A stretch of 64,000 nt of DNA, taken from contig CAUVWY020000010.1 of NCBI GenBank assembly GCA_963555775.3, forward strand, positions 744,001 to 808,000, read 5' to 3'. Every line of letters begins with the position of its first letter. Positions within the stretch are counted from its first letter, which is position 1. Below are positions 35,644 through 43,299 of this stretch, piece by piece. The translations under genes were made by a program, and so were the position numbers. Origin of the DNA: JAJEDW01 sp963555775. GTDB lineage: Bacteria > Acidobacteriota > Terriglobia > 20CM-2-55-15. Under the pieces are notes generated by a model that saw nothing but the letters and a program-made list of their open reading frames with translations, did no database searches and was not told the DNA's origin.

Positions 35644-36311
35644 GCCCGATCGCCGCACTGGTCCTCAAGGACTTCGCCGTCGAACTCCGCCGAAAAGAAA
35701 CCGTCATCTCGATGATCATGTTCGGGTTGCTGGTGATGGTCATTTTCAGTTTCGCGTTCGAACCCACCGGGAATGACCAGATCGACAATCTCGTCGCCCC
35801 GGGAGTGCTTTGGGTCGCGCTCACATTCGCGGGCATGATCGGCCTCAACCGGTCGCTGGCGATCGATCTGGACAACGACGCGCTCCAGGGCCTTCTGCTT
35901 GCGCCGATCGACCGTAGCAGCCTGTACGTCGGCAAGGTCATGAGCAACTTTCTGTTCATGTTGTTGTCCGACGTTGTCGTTCTTGCCCTGTTCGTCATAT
36001 TCAACAATCTTCAGATCGACTCCACGATCTTTTGGGTCGCTCTGGTGACGGTATTGGGCACTTTCGGCTTCGCCGTAGTGGGGACGATTCTGTCGATGAT
36101 TTCGTCGAGTACGCGAATGCGAGAAGTCATGCTCCCGGTGATGCAGATCCCTCTGACCCTGCCCATGATCATTTCGGCCGTCGGGGCGACGGCGCTGGTT
36201 CTGGATGGAGACGACGAGGGCCTTTCTCTTTTTATTAGCCTCGTTATCGCGTTTGATATCATCTACTTGGTCATCTCGTATCTGGTCTTCGAATACGTGG
36301 TTGAAGAATAA
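35640..36311 (+). CDS. ccmB: Heme exporter membrane protein CcmB
   Basis: 223 aa from a GTG at 35640 overlapping the ccmA stop. Six predicted membrane helices; family segments LKDFAVELRRKETVISMIMF, LWVALTFAGMIGLNRSLAID and LQGLLLAPIDRSSLYVGKV are visible. It is the permease of the CcmABCD complex. It ends VFEYVVEE immediately before a T-rich stretch and copy B of the intergenic element. Confidence 0.92.
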   Translation: MSPIAALVLKDFAVELRRKETVISMIMFGLLVMVIFSFAFEPTGNDQIDNLVAPGVLWVALTFAGMIGLNRSLAIDLDNDALQGLLLAPIDRSSLYVGKVMSNFLFMLLSDVVVLALFVIFNNLQIDSTIFWVALVTVLGTFGFAVVGTILSMISSSTRMREVMLPVMQIPLTLPMIISAVGATALVLDGDDEGLSLFISLVIAFDIIYLVISYLVFEYVVEE

Positions 36312-36323
36312 TTTTTTTAGTAG

Positions 36324-36415
36324 TGTCACATCCGGGAACGAACGTGCGTTACTCCATTGAACAACACGTGTCCGGTCCCACGAGTAAGGGGCCAGACGCT
36401 GACAGTGGGACATTA
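36324..36415 (+). repeat. Intergenic structured element, copy B, upstream of ccmC
   Basis: Partner of copy A. The stem here is GTCCCAC (36375-36381) with GTGGGAC (36405-36411): relative to copy A a T-A pair has become C-G, which keeps pairing. The 3' arm carries GGGA, the only Shine-Dalgarno-like sequence before the ccmC ATG at 36418, so folding could hide it. Confidence 0.7.
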
Positions 36416-36417
36416 GT

Positions 36418-37092
36418 ATGAAAGATCGCTCGCTCGGAATCGCCGCGCTGGTAGCCATCGTCGCGGCGCTGTACTTCGCATTCATCTACGCGCCGACCGA
36501 GGCCACGATGGGCACCGTGCAGCGGATTTTCTACTTTCACGTGTCCGCCGGCATCACCTCCTACGTCGCATTTTTGATCGTCGGAGTCAGCAGCATCGTC
36601 TTTCTTGCCAATCGGAACCTGAAGTGGGACCGGCTGGCCTATTGCTCGGCCGAAATCGGCGTCCTGTTCGCCGGCACCAACATCGCGATGGGAATGCTGT
36701 GGGCCAAGCCGGTCTGGGGCATTTGGTGGACGTTCGACGCGAGGCTGACGCTTCAGTTGCTGCTGGCGCTGATCTTCGTGGCCTATCTGATGCTCGGGGT
36801 CTACATCGCCGACCCCATGAAGCGGGCGTCGTTGCAGGCGGTGTTCGGCATCCTGGGTTCAGCGGACGTGCCGATCAACTATCTGGCAATCCGGCTGTGG
36901 CGGACGCAGCATCCCTCGCCGGTGATCGCGGGCGGGGACGATTCGGGACTCGATCCGGATATGGCCATCGCGCTGGCGGTCGCCATGGTTGCGATGGGAC
37001 TCCTCTTTGCCTACATGCTCAGAAGGCGGCTGGATATCGAGAAAAGCAGTCAGGAAGTGGAGTATCTCGAACAGGTGGTGCTCGCACGATGA
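36418..37092 (+). CDS. ccmC: Heme transporter/handling protein CcmC
   Basis: 224 aa, six membrane helices. The periplasmic tryptophan-rich heme motif is WGIWWTFDARLT (about 101-112), flanked by the conserved His in FYFHVSAG (about 41) and in RTQHPSPVI (about 163). It loads heme onto CcmE. The start is 2 nt after the intergenic element; the stop overlaps the ccmD start (ATGA). The C-terminal tail is extended and charged (RRRLDIEKSSQEVEYLEQVV), possibly interacting with CcmD. Confidence 0.92.
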   Translation: MKDRSLGIAALVAIVAALYFAFIYAPTEATMGTVQRIFYFHVSAGITSYVAFLIVGVSSIVFLANRNLKWDRLAYCSAEIGVLFAGTNIAMGMLWAKPVWGIWWTFDARLTLQLLLALIFVAYLMLGVYIADPMKRASLQAVFGILGSADVPINYLAIRLWRTQHPSPVIAGGDDSGLDPDMAIALAVAMVAMGLLFAYMLRRRLDIEKSSQEVEYLEQVVLAR

Positions 37093-37235
37093 ACTGGTGG
37101 CTGGTCACGGCGTATATCGTGTTTTTTGTCGGAGTCTCCGCCTACACGTTTCTGATGTCTCAACGACAGAAGGATCTGCAGCGGCGGATTGAAGAACTGA
37201 AGGACCGCGTCGAGGAACGGAACGCAAACGATTGA
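37089..37235 (+). CDS. ccmD: CcmD-like small membrane protein
   Basis: 48 aa: one membrane helix (WLVTAYIVFFVGVSAYTFLM) followed by a charged helix (QKDLQRRIEELKDRVEERN), the usual CcmD layout. It overlaps ccmC by 4 nt (ATGA). It probably stabilises the CcmABC complex and helps release holo-CcmE. It ends the plus-strand ccm cluster, 15 nt from a convergent small gene. Confidence 0.8.
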   Translation: MNWWLVTAYIVFFVGVSAYTFLMSQRQKDLQRRIEELKDRVEERNAND

Positions 37236-37249
37236 TTCGTTGCCCCCGC

Positions 37250-37366
37250 CTACTGTCCGGACTTCGGCCGATCGGCCGGCAGGTCCTTGTCCAACACCAT
37301 CATCACGACAAAGACCACCACGACGATTCCAATACCGATAACGACCGCTAGCGTAAAACTGTCCAC
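37250..37366 (-). CDS. Small single-span membrane protein
   Basis: 38 aa from a GTG at 37366 with GAGGTG upstream. It has a strongly hydrophobic helix (TLAVVIGIGIVVVVFVVMMV) and a short charged tail (LDKDLPADRPKSGQ). No family recognised. It follows the DUF2007 gene on the same strand by 29 nt and may be cotranscribed with it. Confidence 0.5.
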   Translation of the reverse strand: MDSFTLAVVIGIGIVVVVFVVMMVLDKDLPADRPKSGQ

Positions 37367-37395
37367 GAAAACACCTCTTTCTCTGTAACGATGGG

Positions 37396-37743
37396 TTATT
37401 CGATTTCTGTGGCTGCGCTTCCCGTTTCGAAGAAGGCGTCGATCAACTCGCCGGCACGAACCCCCTCCGACGCGCGAACCCATACCCGAACCTGAGTAAG
37501 GCCGCCCGAGGCTGGCAGGATCGAGGCTTCAGCCTCTCCCTGAAGAATGGACTCGATTCGGTTGTTCTTTAGCAGTTCTTCGATCATCGGGCCGGTGGTG
37601 GGATCGGCGACATACACCATTCGAAGCGGTTCGGTGTCTTTCGCTGTGTCCAGGCGCGGAAGTGCCGGAACCAACTCGATACCGCAATCCGAACACTTGC
37701 CAATTCCCTCGACGTATTCCGAACCGCATGCAGGACAGAACAT
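37396..37743 (-). CDS. Zinc-ribbon DUF2007-type protein
   Basis: 115 aa from ATG 37743. N-terminal zinc ribbon (CPACGSEYVEGIGKCSDCG, residues 3-21) followed by a DUF2007-like domain (VYVADPTTGPMIEELLKNNR, IESILQGEAEASIL, VRVWVRASEGVRAGELIDAF). DUF2007 is annotated as a putative signal-transducing domain; a role is not established. A longer in-frame start at 37794 lacks support. Confidence 0.75.
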   Translation of the reverse strand: MFCPACGSEYVEGIGKCSDCGIELVPALPRLDTAKDTEPLRMVYVADPTTGPMIEELLKNNRIESILQGEAEASILPASGGLTQVRVWVRASEGVRAGELIDAFFETGSAATEIE

Positions 37744-38041
37744 GAAACCCGTCTCCCTGTTGAACTTTGGCCCGCGCCGCCTCGACCGCTCCATTCGATT
37801 CGGCAGAGAACAATATGCGGGATTGTTGGCCTCGTCTACCGAGGCACCCTCACGTGTCGAGACAATATCGCCGTCGGGAACGTCGATGCGAACCCCGGCA
37901 AACTCCCTCTACGCATCGATTATACTGCCTGAGGCCGCTGCCCCGACGCGGCGAATGCCGCATTTTCAGGCGTCGGCGCCAACGGCCTGCGCTCGAGCTC
38001 CCAGCGGTTGAACCCGAACCTCAGGACGACAGGGGATACGA

Positions 38042-39250
38042 ATGACAAACTTCATCGGCCTGGGCGGTCTGTTGTTGATTCTGGCCGCCGCCTACGCGCT
38101 GTCCAATAATCGAAAAGCCATCGACTTCCGACTCGTGGCCTGGGGCCTCGGCCTCCAGATGGCTTTTGCCTTCTTCATTCTGAAGACATCACCCGGCAAC
38201 GCCATATTCGATTTTCTCAGCCGCGCCGTCACGAGCCTGCTTGGGTTTTCGGGCGCCGGCGCCGCGTTCGTCTTCGGCCCACTGGCCACCGACACCGAGT
38301 CATTCGGTCTGATCGTCGCGTTTCAGGTCCTGCCGATCATCATCTTCACGGCCGCACTGTTCTCGGTGCTGTACCACTTCGGAATCATGCAGCTCGTCGT
38401 CATGGTATTCGCGAAGGTCATGGCAAAAACGATGAGGGTCAGCGGGGCCGAATCCCTGGGCGCGGCGGCCAACGTCTTCATGGGAATGACCGAAGCGCCG
38501 CTCGCGATCAAGCCGTTCGTTTCAAGGATGACAAGTTCGGAGTTGATGGCCTTGATGACCGGCGGAATGGCCACGATCGCGGGAAGCGTCATGGCCGGAT
38601 ACATTCAGATGGGCGTCAGCGCGGGGCACCTGCTGACGGCGAGCGTGATGGCCGCGCCGGCCGGGCTTCTGATCGCCAAGATCCTTCACCCTGAAACCGA
38701 GAAACCGCTGACGCAGGGCGAGGTTCGCATGGACATGGACCAGGGCAGCGTGAATGTCATCGATGCGATCGTTCGCGGCGCGTCCGACGGACTCCGCCTG
38801 GCGCTCAATGTCGCGGCGATGCTGATCGCATTTGTCGCCCTCGTCGCCCTGGCCAATGGGATTCTCGGACTGGCCGGAATCACACTCGAACAGATCCTCG
38901 GATATCTGTTCGCGCCCGTCGCGTTTGCGATCGGAGTGCCGTGGGCCGACGTCATGACGGTCGGAAGCTTGCTGGGCCAGAAGGTCGTCCTCAACGAATT
39001 CGTGGCCTACGGCAATCTCACACAGATGCTGGCCGAGACGCCCGATGCGCTCGATCCGAGGTCGATTGTCATCGTCACCTATGCCCTGGCGGGTTTCGCC
39101 AACTTCGGTTCGCTGGGGATCATGATCGGCGGAATCGGCGGTATCGCTCCGGATCGGCGAGAAGACCTGTCCCGCCTGAGCATGCGGTCGCTGTTGGCGG
39201 GAGTCATGGCAACGCTGATGACAGCGTCAATCGCGGGGGTCCTGATTTAA
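38042..39250 (+). CDS. nupC: CNT-family nucleoside transporter (NupC-like)
   Basis: 402 aa, about ten membrane helices, the usual length for bacterial concentrative nucleoside transporters. Family segments: VFGPLATDTESFGLIVAFQV with LPIIIF, NVFMGMTEAPLAIKPFVSRM with its nucleoside-binding Glu, MATIAGSVMAGYIQMG, and LNEFVAYGNL (conserved NEFVAY). It takes up nucleosides with H+ or Na+. A possible -10 (TATACT, 37921-37926) lies about 115 nt upstream. GGGGATACG before the ATG gives a weak ribosome binding site. Confidence 0.93.
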   Translation: MTNFIGLGGLLLILAAAYALSNNRKAIDFRLVAWGLGLQMAFAFFILKTSPGNAIFDFLSRAVTSLLGFSGAGAAFVFGPLATDTESFGLIVAFQVLPIIIFTAALFSVLYHFGIMQLVVMVFAKVMAKTMRVSGAESLGAAANVFMGMTEAPLAIKPFVSRMTSSELMALMTGGMATIAGSVMAGYIQMGVSAGHLLTASVMAAPAGLLIAKILHPETEKPLTQGEVRMDMDQGSVNVIDAIVRGASDGLRLALNVAAMLIAFVALVALANGILGLAGITLEQILGYLFAPVAFAIGVPWADVMTVGSLLGQKVVLNEFVAYGNLTQMLAETPDALDPRSIVIVTYALAGFANFGSLGIMIGGIGGIAPDRREDLSRLSMRSLLAGVMATLMTASIAGVLI

Positions 39251-39263
39251 CGGCCTGTGGCAG

Positions 39264-39707
39264 CTAACCGGCAGATCCCTTGAGGCCCTCGTAACCGTTG
39301 GTGTCGTCGACCCTCGCTTCGACGGGGTAATCCATCTGGAGCCAACCGGGGGCGACAACCTCGCCCATCGGATTCCGGACGCCCCCGAATCCCCCCTGCA
39401 TATTGGAAACGTCGGAATAGCCGAACTCATCCATGATCTGGGCCGCCATCTGAGACCGTCCGCCCATCTGACACCCCACGATGACCGACTTGTCCTTCGG
39501 GACATGCGCCTCGAGCACCTTGATGAAGTCGGCATTCGCATCCATCTGGCGGGTCGCCGGATTCGGGAACACAACCGGAATGTTGATCGCGTTCGGAGGG
39601 TGCCCCCGCTCGAACTCCCGCGGGGTTCTTACGTCGAGATACACAATCTCCGAATCCGCCTGCATGGACTCTTGAGCCTGCTGTGCGTTGATCTGTTTGA
39701 CATCCAT
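39264..39707 (-). CDS. Rhodanese-like sulfurtransferase
   Basis: 147 aa from ATG 39707, with GGGAGGCGG upstream. Single rhodanese domain: YLDVRTPREFERGHPPNAIN (CH2A-like), the catalytic Cys in VGCQMGGRSQMAA (about residue 77) and QGGFGGVRNPMGE. A short C-terminal extension (GWLQMDYPVEARVDDTNGYE) follows. It probably transfers sulfane sulfur or acts in redox/sulfur signalling; cytoplasmic. It is divergent from the ROK kinase and convergent with nupC. Confidence 0.88.
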   Translation of the reverse strand: MDVKQINAQQAQESMQADSEIVYLDVRTPREFERGHPPNAINIPVVFPNPATRQMDANADFIKVLEAHVPKDKSVIVGCQMGGRSQMAAQIMDEFGYSDVSNMQGGFGGVRNPMGEVVAPGWLQMDYPVEARVDDTNGYEGLKGSAG

Positions 39708-39825
39708 CGATCCGCCTCCCTGTTCGCGATGCAATCCGGTTCCAGAATCTTACGCGCCACGCCGAACGGAAGTCAACGCGGCCCGCCGCCGTTCGATTGC
39801 AGTTCGGCCGCAGTGGGGTGGCGAT

Positions 39826-39834
39826 TGCTATAGT
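39826..39834 (+). promoter_or_regulatory. Extended -10 promoter of the ROK gene, probably leaderless
   Basis: TGCTATAGT (TG-n-TAnnnT) ends 6 nt before the GTG start at 39841, with no Shine-Dalgarno sequence in between. The same TGCTA core precedes the DsbA-like gene. Confidence 0.55.
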
Positions 39835-39840
39835 GTCCTC

Positions 39841-40779
39841 GTGGCCACTATCGGAATCGACATCGGCGGTACTGAAATAAAGGCGGGCCTGGTCGATGAG
39901 CACGGAACCATCCTGAAGTCCGCCCGCGCGGCCTCGGAACCCGAGGATCTGGACACCCTGATCGAAACCGCCGCAGGACTGGCCGAAGAGGTCTCGGGAG
40001 ATGCCAAGGCACGGGCCATCGGCGTCGGAATCCCGGGTCTGGTTTCCCCGAAATCCGGAACTGTCCAAACGGCCCCCAACATGCTAGCGCTCAGCGGCGC
40101 CCCGATTGGAGCCCTGTTGTCGTCGCGGATCGGTTTGAATGCAACGATTTCGAATGACGCCGACATGCACGCGTGGGGCGAATGGATTGCGGGCGCCGGC
40201 GCCGGAACGAGCCACATGATCTGCCTGACCGTCGGCACGGGCCTCGGCTCGGGCATCGTCCTCGATGGCCAACTGTATGCCGGCGCCACCGGGTACGGGG
40301 CTGAAGCGGGCCATATCGTCCTCAACCCCGAGGGCAGGCCCTGCGGTTGCGGCGGCCGCGGATGTCTCGAAACGGTCGTATCCGCCACCGGAATCGTGGC
40401 GATGACCCGGGAAAGAATCGAAGCGGGCGAGCCCAGCGCATTGGTTGTAGAGGCCGATCACCAACCGGGATTGACGGCCAAAACGGTCCTCGAAGCCGCG
40501 CTGGGGGGCGATCTTCTGGCACGGACGGTGTATGCCGAAGCCGGACGCTGCCTCGGAATCGCCTGCGCCAGTCTCATCAACCTCTTCAGTCCCCAGACGA
40601 TCGTCATCGGAGGCGGTGTCTCCCTGGCCGGCGCGCTGCTGCTCGACCCCGCGACTGCCGAGGCCCGAACCCGTTGCTACCCCCACTTGTTCGAAGCTTG
40701 CCGCATCGTGCCCGCCATGCTGGGAACCAACGCCGGCGTCGTCGGCGCCGCCATCTGGGCCCGAGACTGGATCGGTTAG
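39841..40779 (+). CDS. ROK-family sugar kinase (glucokinase-like)
   Basis: 312 aa from a GTG at 39841 where homology begins; the upstream part of the frame overlaps the rhodanese gene antisense. N-terminal phosphate loop IGIDIGGTEIKAGLVDE, catalytic Asp region ISNDADMHAWGE, second phosphate motif LTVGTGLGSGIV, and the ROK zinc site GHIVLN..CGCGGRGCLE. It phosphorylates glucose or a related hexose using ATP. No DNA-binding domain is present, so it is an enzyme rather than a NagC-type repressor. It appears monocistronic. Confidence 0.9.
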   Translation: MATIGIDIGGTEIKAGLVDEHGTILKSARAASEPEDLDTLIETAAGLAEEVSGDAKARAIGVGIPGLVSPKSGTVQTAPNMLALSGAPIGALLSSRIGLNATISNDADMHAWGEWIAGAGAGTSHMICLTVGTGLGSGIVLDGQLYAGATGYGAEAGHIVLNPEGRPCGCGGRGCLETVVSATGIVAMTRERIEAGEPSALVVEADHQPGLTAKTVLEAALGGDLLARTVYAEAGRCLGIACASLINLFSPQTIVIGGGVSLAGALLLDPATAEARTRCYPHLFEACRIVPAMLGTNAGVVGAAIWARDWIG

Positions 40780-40887
40780 GAGCCTGTCGGAATCAGATTG
40801 GGGATGGGTGTCCACAGATGTGCAACTGTATTCGGTGACCGGATTCCGCAGTCGAAAGACCGCCGCCTGATGGATGGTTCGGGCTGA

Positions 40888-41007
40888 CAGAATCGGGAGC
40901 CCCCGTTGGGCTTTCCTGGACTGCCCCATTGGGGTATATATGATGAAAAGCGCACGGTTTCAAAGCTCGCAGCCGCGCTCAAGGCCGCCCGGAAGGAGAT
41001 GAAATGA
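40888..41007 (+). pseudogene. Possible toxin C-terminal remnant before the XRE gene
   Basis: In the frame ending at TGA 41005-41007 the sequence reads GLPHWGIYDEKRT then VSKLAAALKAARKEMK with no start codon in reach. It overlaps the XRE start by 4 nt (ATGA), as toxins overlap antitoxins in HigBA-type pairs. The body of the presumed toxin is absent. Weak evidence. Confidence 0.3.
40924..40944 (+). promoter_or_regulatory. Palindrome and -10-like sequence upstream of the XRE gene
   Basis: CCCCATTGGGG (40924-40934) is followed directly by TATATATGAT, a plausible -10 box, 60 nt before the XRE regulator start. XRE antitoxins often repress their own promoter at such palindromes. Confidence 0.35.
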
Positions 41008-41294
41008 GCACATTTGGCGACGATCTGATCCAGTCCCTCAATGAAGCCCTCGCTCACGCAAAGGGAGATGGTCCCGCCATCCTCCACGCTCCCATGACCG
41101 CACGCGAGGTTCGGGAGCATGCGAACCTCACACAGGCGCAAATGGCGTCATTGATGGGCATGAGCCTTTCTGGCTACCGGAAATGGGAGCAGGGGACGCG
41201 CCGGGTCAGTGGCCCGGCCGCAACTCTTCTGCGTGTGATCGAGAGGGAACCGGAGGCCGTCAAGCGCGCATTGCTGTCTCCGGTTCGGGCATGA
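41004..41294 (+). CDS. XRE-family helix-turn-helix regulator (HigA/NadS-like antitoxin)
   Basis: 96 aa. The helix-turn-helix lies at about residues 34-85: TAREVREHANLTQAQMASLM then SLSGYRKWEQGTRRVSGPAA, with the typical TQxxxAxLMGxSLxxYRKWEQG pattern of HigA-type antitoxins, followed by LLRVIEREPEAVKRAL. AAGGAG lies 5 nt upstream. Its expected toxin partner upstream seems truncated. It may act as a lone repressor. Confidence 0.8.
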   Translation: MSTFGDDLIQSLNEALAHAKGDGPAILHAPMTAREVREHANLTQAQMASLMGMSLSGYRKWEQGTRRVSGPAATLLRVIEREPEAVKRALLSPVRA

Positions 41295-41406
41295 CGGGCT
41301 GGTCGAAACGTTTCCTGAGGAGACCCGGAAGACGATTACCCGGAAAGCCCAACCCCGCGGGGTTCCGCACCAATCCCCCGGCAGCCGCAACCATTCCCGC
41401 GTTTCA

Positions 41407-41415
41407 CGCTACAAT
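41407..41415 (+). promoter_or_regulatory. -10 promoter of lepA, probably leaderless
   Basis: CGCTACAAT, with the -10 hexamer TACAAT at 41410-41415, ends 8 nt before the lepA ATG at 41424. No Shine-Dalgarno sequence in the gap. Confidence 0.5.
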
Positions 41416-41423
41416 CGAAGTTT

Positions 41424-43232
41424 ATGCCGTTGGATCGCATCCGCAACTTCGCAATCATCGCTCACATCGATCACGGAAAATCGACTCTGGCCGACCGGTT
41501 GCTCGAGATGACCGGCGCCCTGACAAAGCGTGAGATGTCCGATCAGGTGCTAGACGCCATGGACCTGGAGCGGGAGCGCGGGATCACCATCAAGGCGACG
41601 ACCGTACGTCTGAACTACAAGGCGCGCGACGGAAAGCAATACGTCCTGAACCTGATCGACACCCCAGGCCACGTTGACTTCAGTTACGAAGTGTCCCGAA
41701 GCCTGTCCGCATGCGAAGGCGCGCTGTTGATCGTCGATGCCTCTCAGGGCGTTGAAGCTCAAACCCTGGCCAACACGTATCTGGCGCTGGACAACCACCT
41801 TGAAATCGTTCCGATCCTGAACAAGATCGATCTTCCGGGCGCCGAGGTCGAGCGGGTCAGGGAGCAGTTGGAATCGGTCATCGGTCTCGATGGGAGCGAC
41901 GCCCTCCAGATCAGCGCCAAGAACGGAACCGGCGTGGACGAGGTGCTCGAAGCCATCGTCGCCAGAGTCCCCGCACCGGAAGGCCGGCCCGATGCTCCCC
42001 TGAAAGCGCTGGTCTTCGATTCCTGGTTCGACTCCTACCGCGGAGTCATCGTTCTGGTTCGGGTTGTGGATGGCCATCTCGAAAAAGGCATGCGGATACG
42101 GCTCATGTCGAACGGCCACGTATACCAGGCCGAAGAGATCGGGGTCCGCTCACCGAAGATGACCCCGACCGGAAGCCTGTCGGCCGGTGAGGTGGGCTAC
42201 ATCATTGCCAACATCAAGACCGTTTCCGACATGAAGATCGGCGACACCATCACCGAAGAGAAGCGTCCCACGGACATGGCCTATCCGGGTTTTCGCGAGA
42301 TCAAGCCCCTGGTGTTCGCCGGACTGTATCCGATCGAGCCGAACCAGTACGAATCGTTGAGGGATGCCCTGGACAAGCTTCGCCTGAACGACTCTTCGTT
42401 CTTCTACGAACCCGAAACGTCCATGGCTCTCGGTTTCGGATTTCGGTGCGGCTTCCTCGGAATGCTGCACATGGAAATCATCCAGGAACGTCTCGAACGC
42501 GAGTTCGAACTGTCGTTGATCACGACCGCGCCGGGAGTGCGTTACCGGGTTCTGCTCAAGGATGGAAACATGCTCGAAGTGGAGAACCCGAGCAAATTTC
42601 CAGACGTTCAGGACATCGACACGATCGAGGAACCCATCATTACCGCGCTCATCATGACCGGCGATGAATTCCTTGGAAACATCTTCAGACTCCTCGAGGA
42701 ACGCCGCGGCACGCAGAAAGGCTTCGAGTATGTTTCTTCATCCCGCGTGCTGCTGACTTATGAACTGCCTCTGAACGAGATCGTCCTGGATTTCTACGAC
42801 CGTCTCAAGGCCATTTCAAAGGGATACGCGTCGTTCGATTACAACGTGTCCGGCTACCGGACCTCCGACCTCGTGAAGCTGGACATTCTGGTTTCCAACG
42901 AACCGGTAGACGCCCTGTCGTGGATTGTTCATCGCGAGTTTGCATACAACAGAGGCCGCGCCCTCGTCAGCAAGATGCGTGAGTTGATCCCCCGGCAGAT
43001 GTTCGATGTCGCCATCCAGGCCGCCGTTGGCAGCCGTGTGATCGCGCGCGAATCGATCGCCGCAATCCGCAAGAACGTTACAGCCAAATGCTACGGTGGG
43101 GACATCACCCGGAAACGCAAACTCCTGGAACGTCAGAAAGAAGGCAAGCGGCGAATGAAGCGCGTGGGAAAGGTGGACATACCGCAGGAAGCCTTCCTCG
43201 CGGTCCTCAAGGTCGGCACCAATGGTTCATAA
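41424..43232 (+). CDS. lepA: Elongation factor 4 (back-translocating GTPase)
   Basis: 602 aa, the normal LepA length. GTPase motifs: G1 AHIDHGKSTLADR, G2 RGITIKA, G3 DTPGHVDF, G4 NKIDLPGA. EF-G-like domains II, III and V follow, and the LepA-specific C-terminus is present (KCYGGDITRKRKLLERQKEG and KRVGKVDIPQEAFLAVL). It acts on stalled or mistranslocated ribosomes. It is followed 67 nt later by the PBP1A gene, which has its own promoter. Confidence 0.97.
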   Translation: MPLDRIRNFAIIAHIDHGKSTLADRLLEMTGALTKREMSDQVLDAMDLERERGITIKATTVRLNYKARDGKQYVLNLIDTPGHVDFSYEVSRSLSACEGALLIVDASQGVEAQTLANTYLALDNHLEIVPILNKIDLPGAEVERVREQLESVIGLDGSDALQISAKNGTGVDEVLEAIVARVPAPEGRPDAPLKALVFDSWFDSYRGVIVLVRVVDGHLEKGMRIRLMSNGHVYQAEEIGVRSPKMTPTGSLSAGEVGYIIANIKTVSDMKIGDTITEEKRPTDMAYPGFREIKPLVFAGLYPIEPNQYESLRDALDKLRLNDSSFFYEPETSMALGFGFRCGFLGMLHMEIIQERLEREFELSLITTAPGVRYRVLLKDGNMLEVENPSKFPDVQDIDTIEEPIITALIMTGDEFLGNIFRLLEERRGTQKGFEYVSSSRVLLTYELPLNEIVLDFYDRLKAISKGYASFDYNVSGYRTSDLVKLDILVSNEPVDALSWIVHREFAYNRGRALVSKMRELIPRQMFDVAIQAAVGSRVIARESIAAIRKNVTAKCYGGDITRKRKLLERQKEGKRRMKRVGKVDIPQEAFLAVLKVGTNGS

Positions 43233-43281
43233 CGGCCGGCGCCGGAACGCGATTCAGGATGAAAGCCCCGGACAGCCTCAC

Positions 43282-43290
43282 TGGTATAAT
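43282..43290 (+). promoter_or_regulatory. Extended -10 promoter of the PBP1A gene, probably leaderless
   Basis: TGGTATAAT (TG-n plus a consensus TATAAT at 43285-43290) ends 9 nt before the ATG at 43300. No Shine-Dalgarno sequence in TTGCTAAGC. Confidence 0.6.
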
Positions 43291-43299
43291 TTGCTAAGC

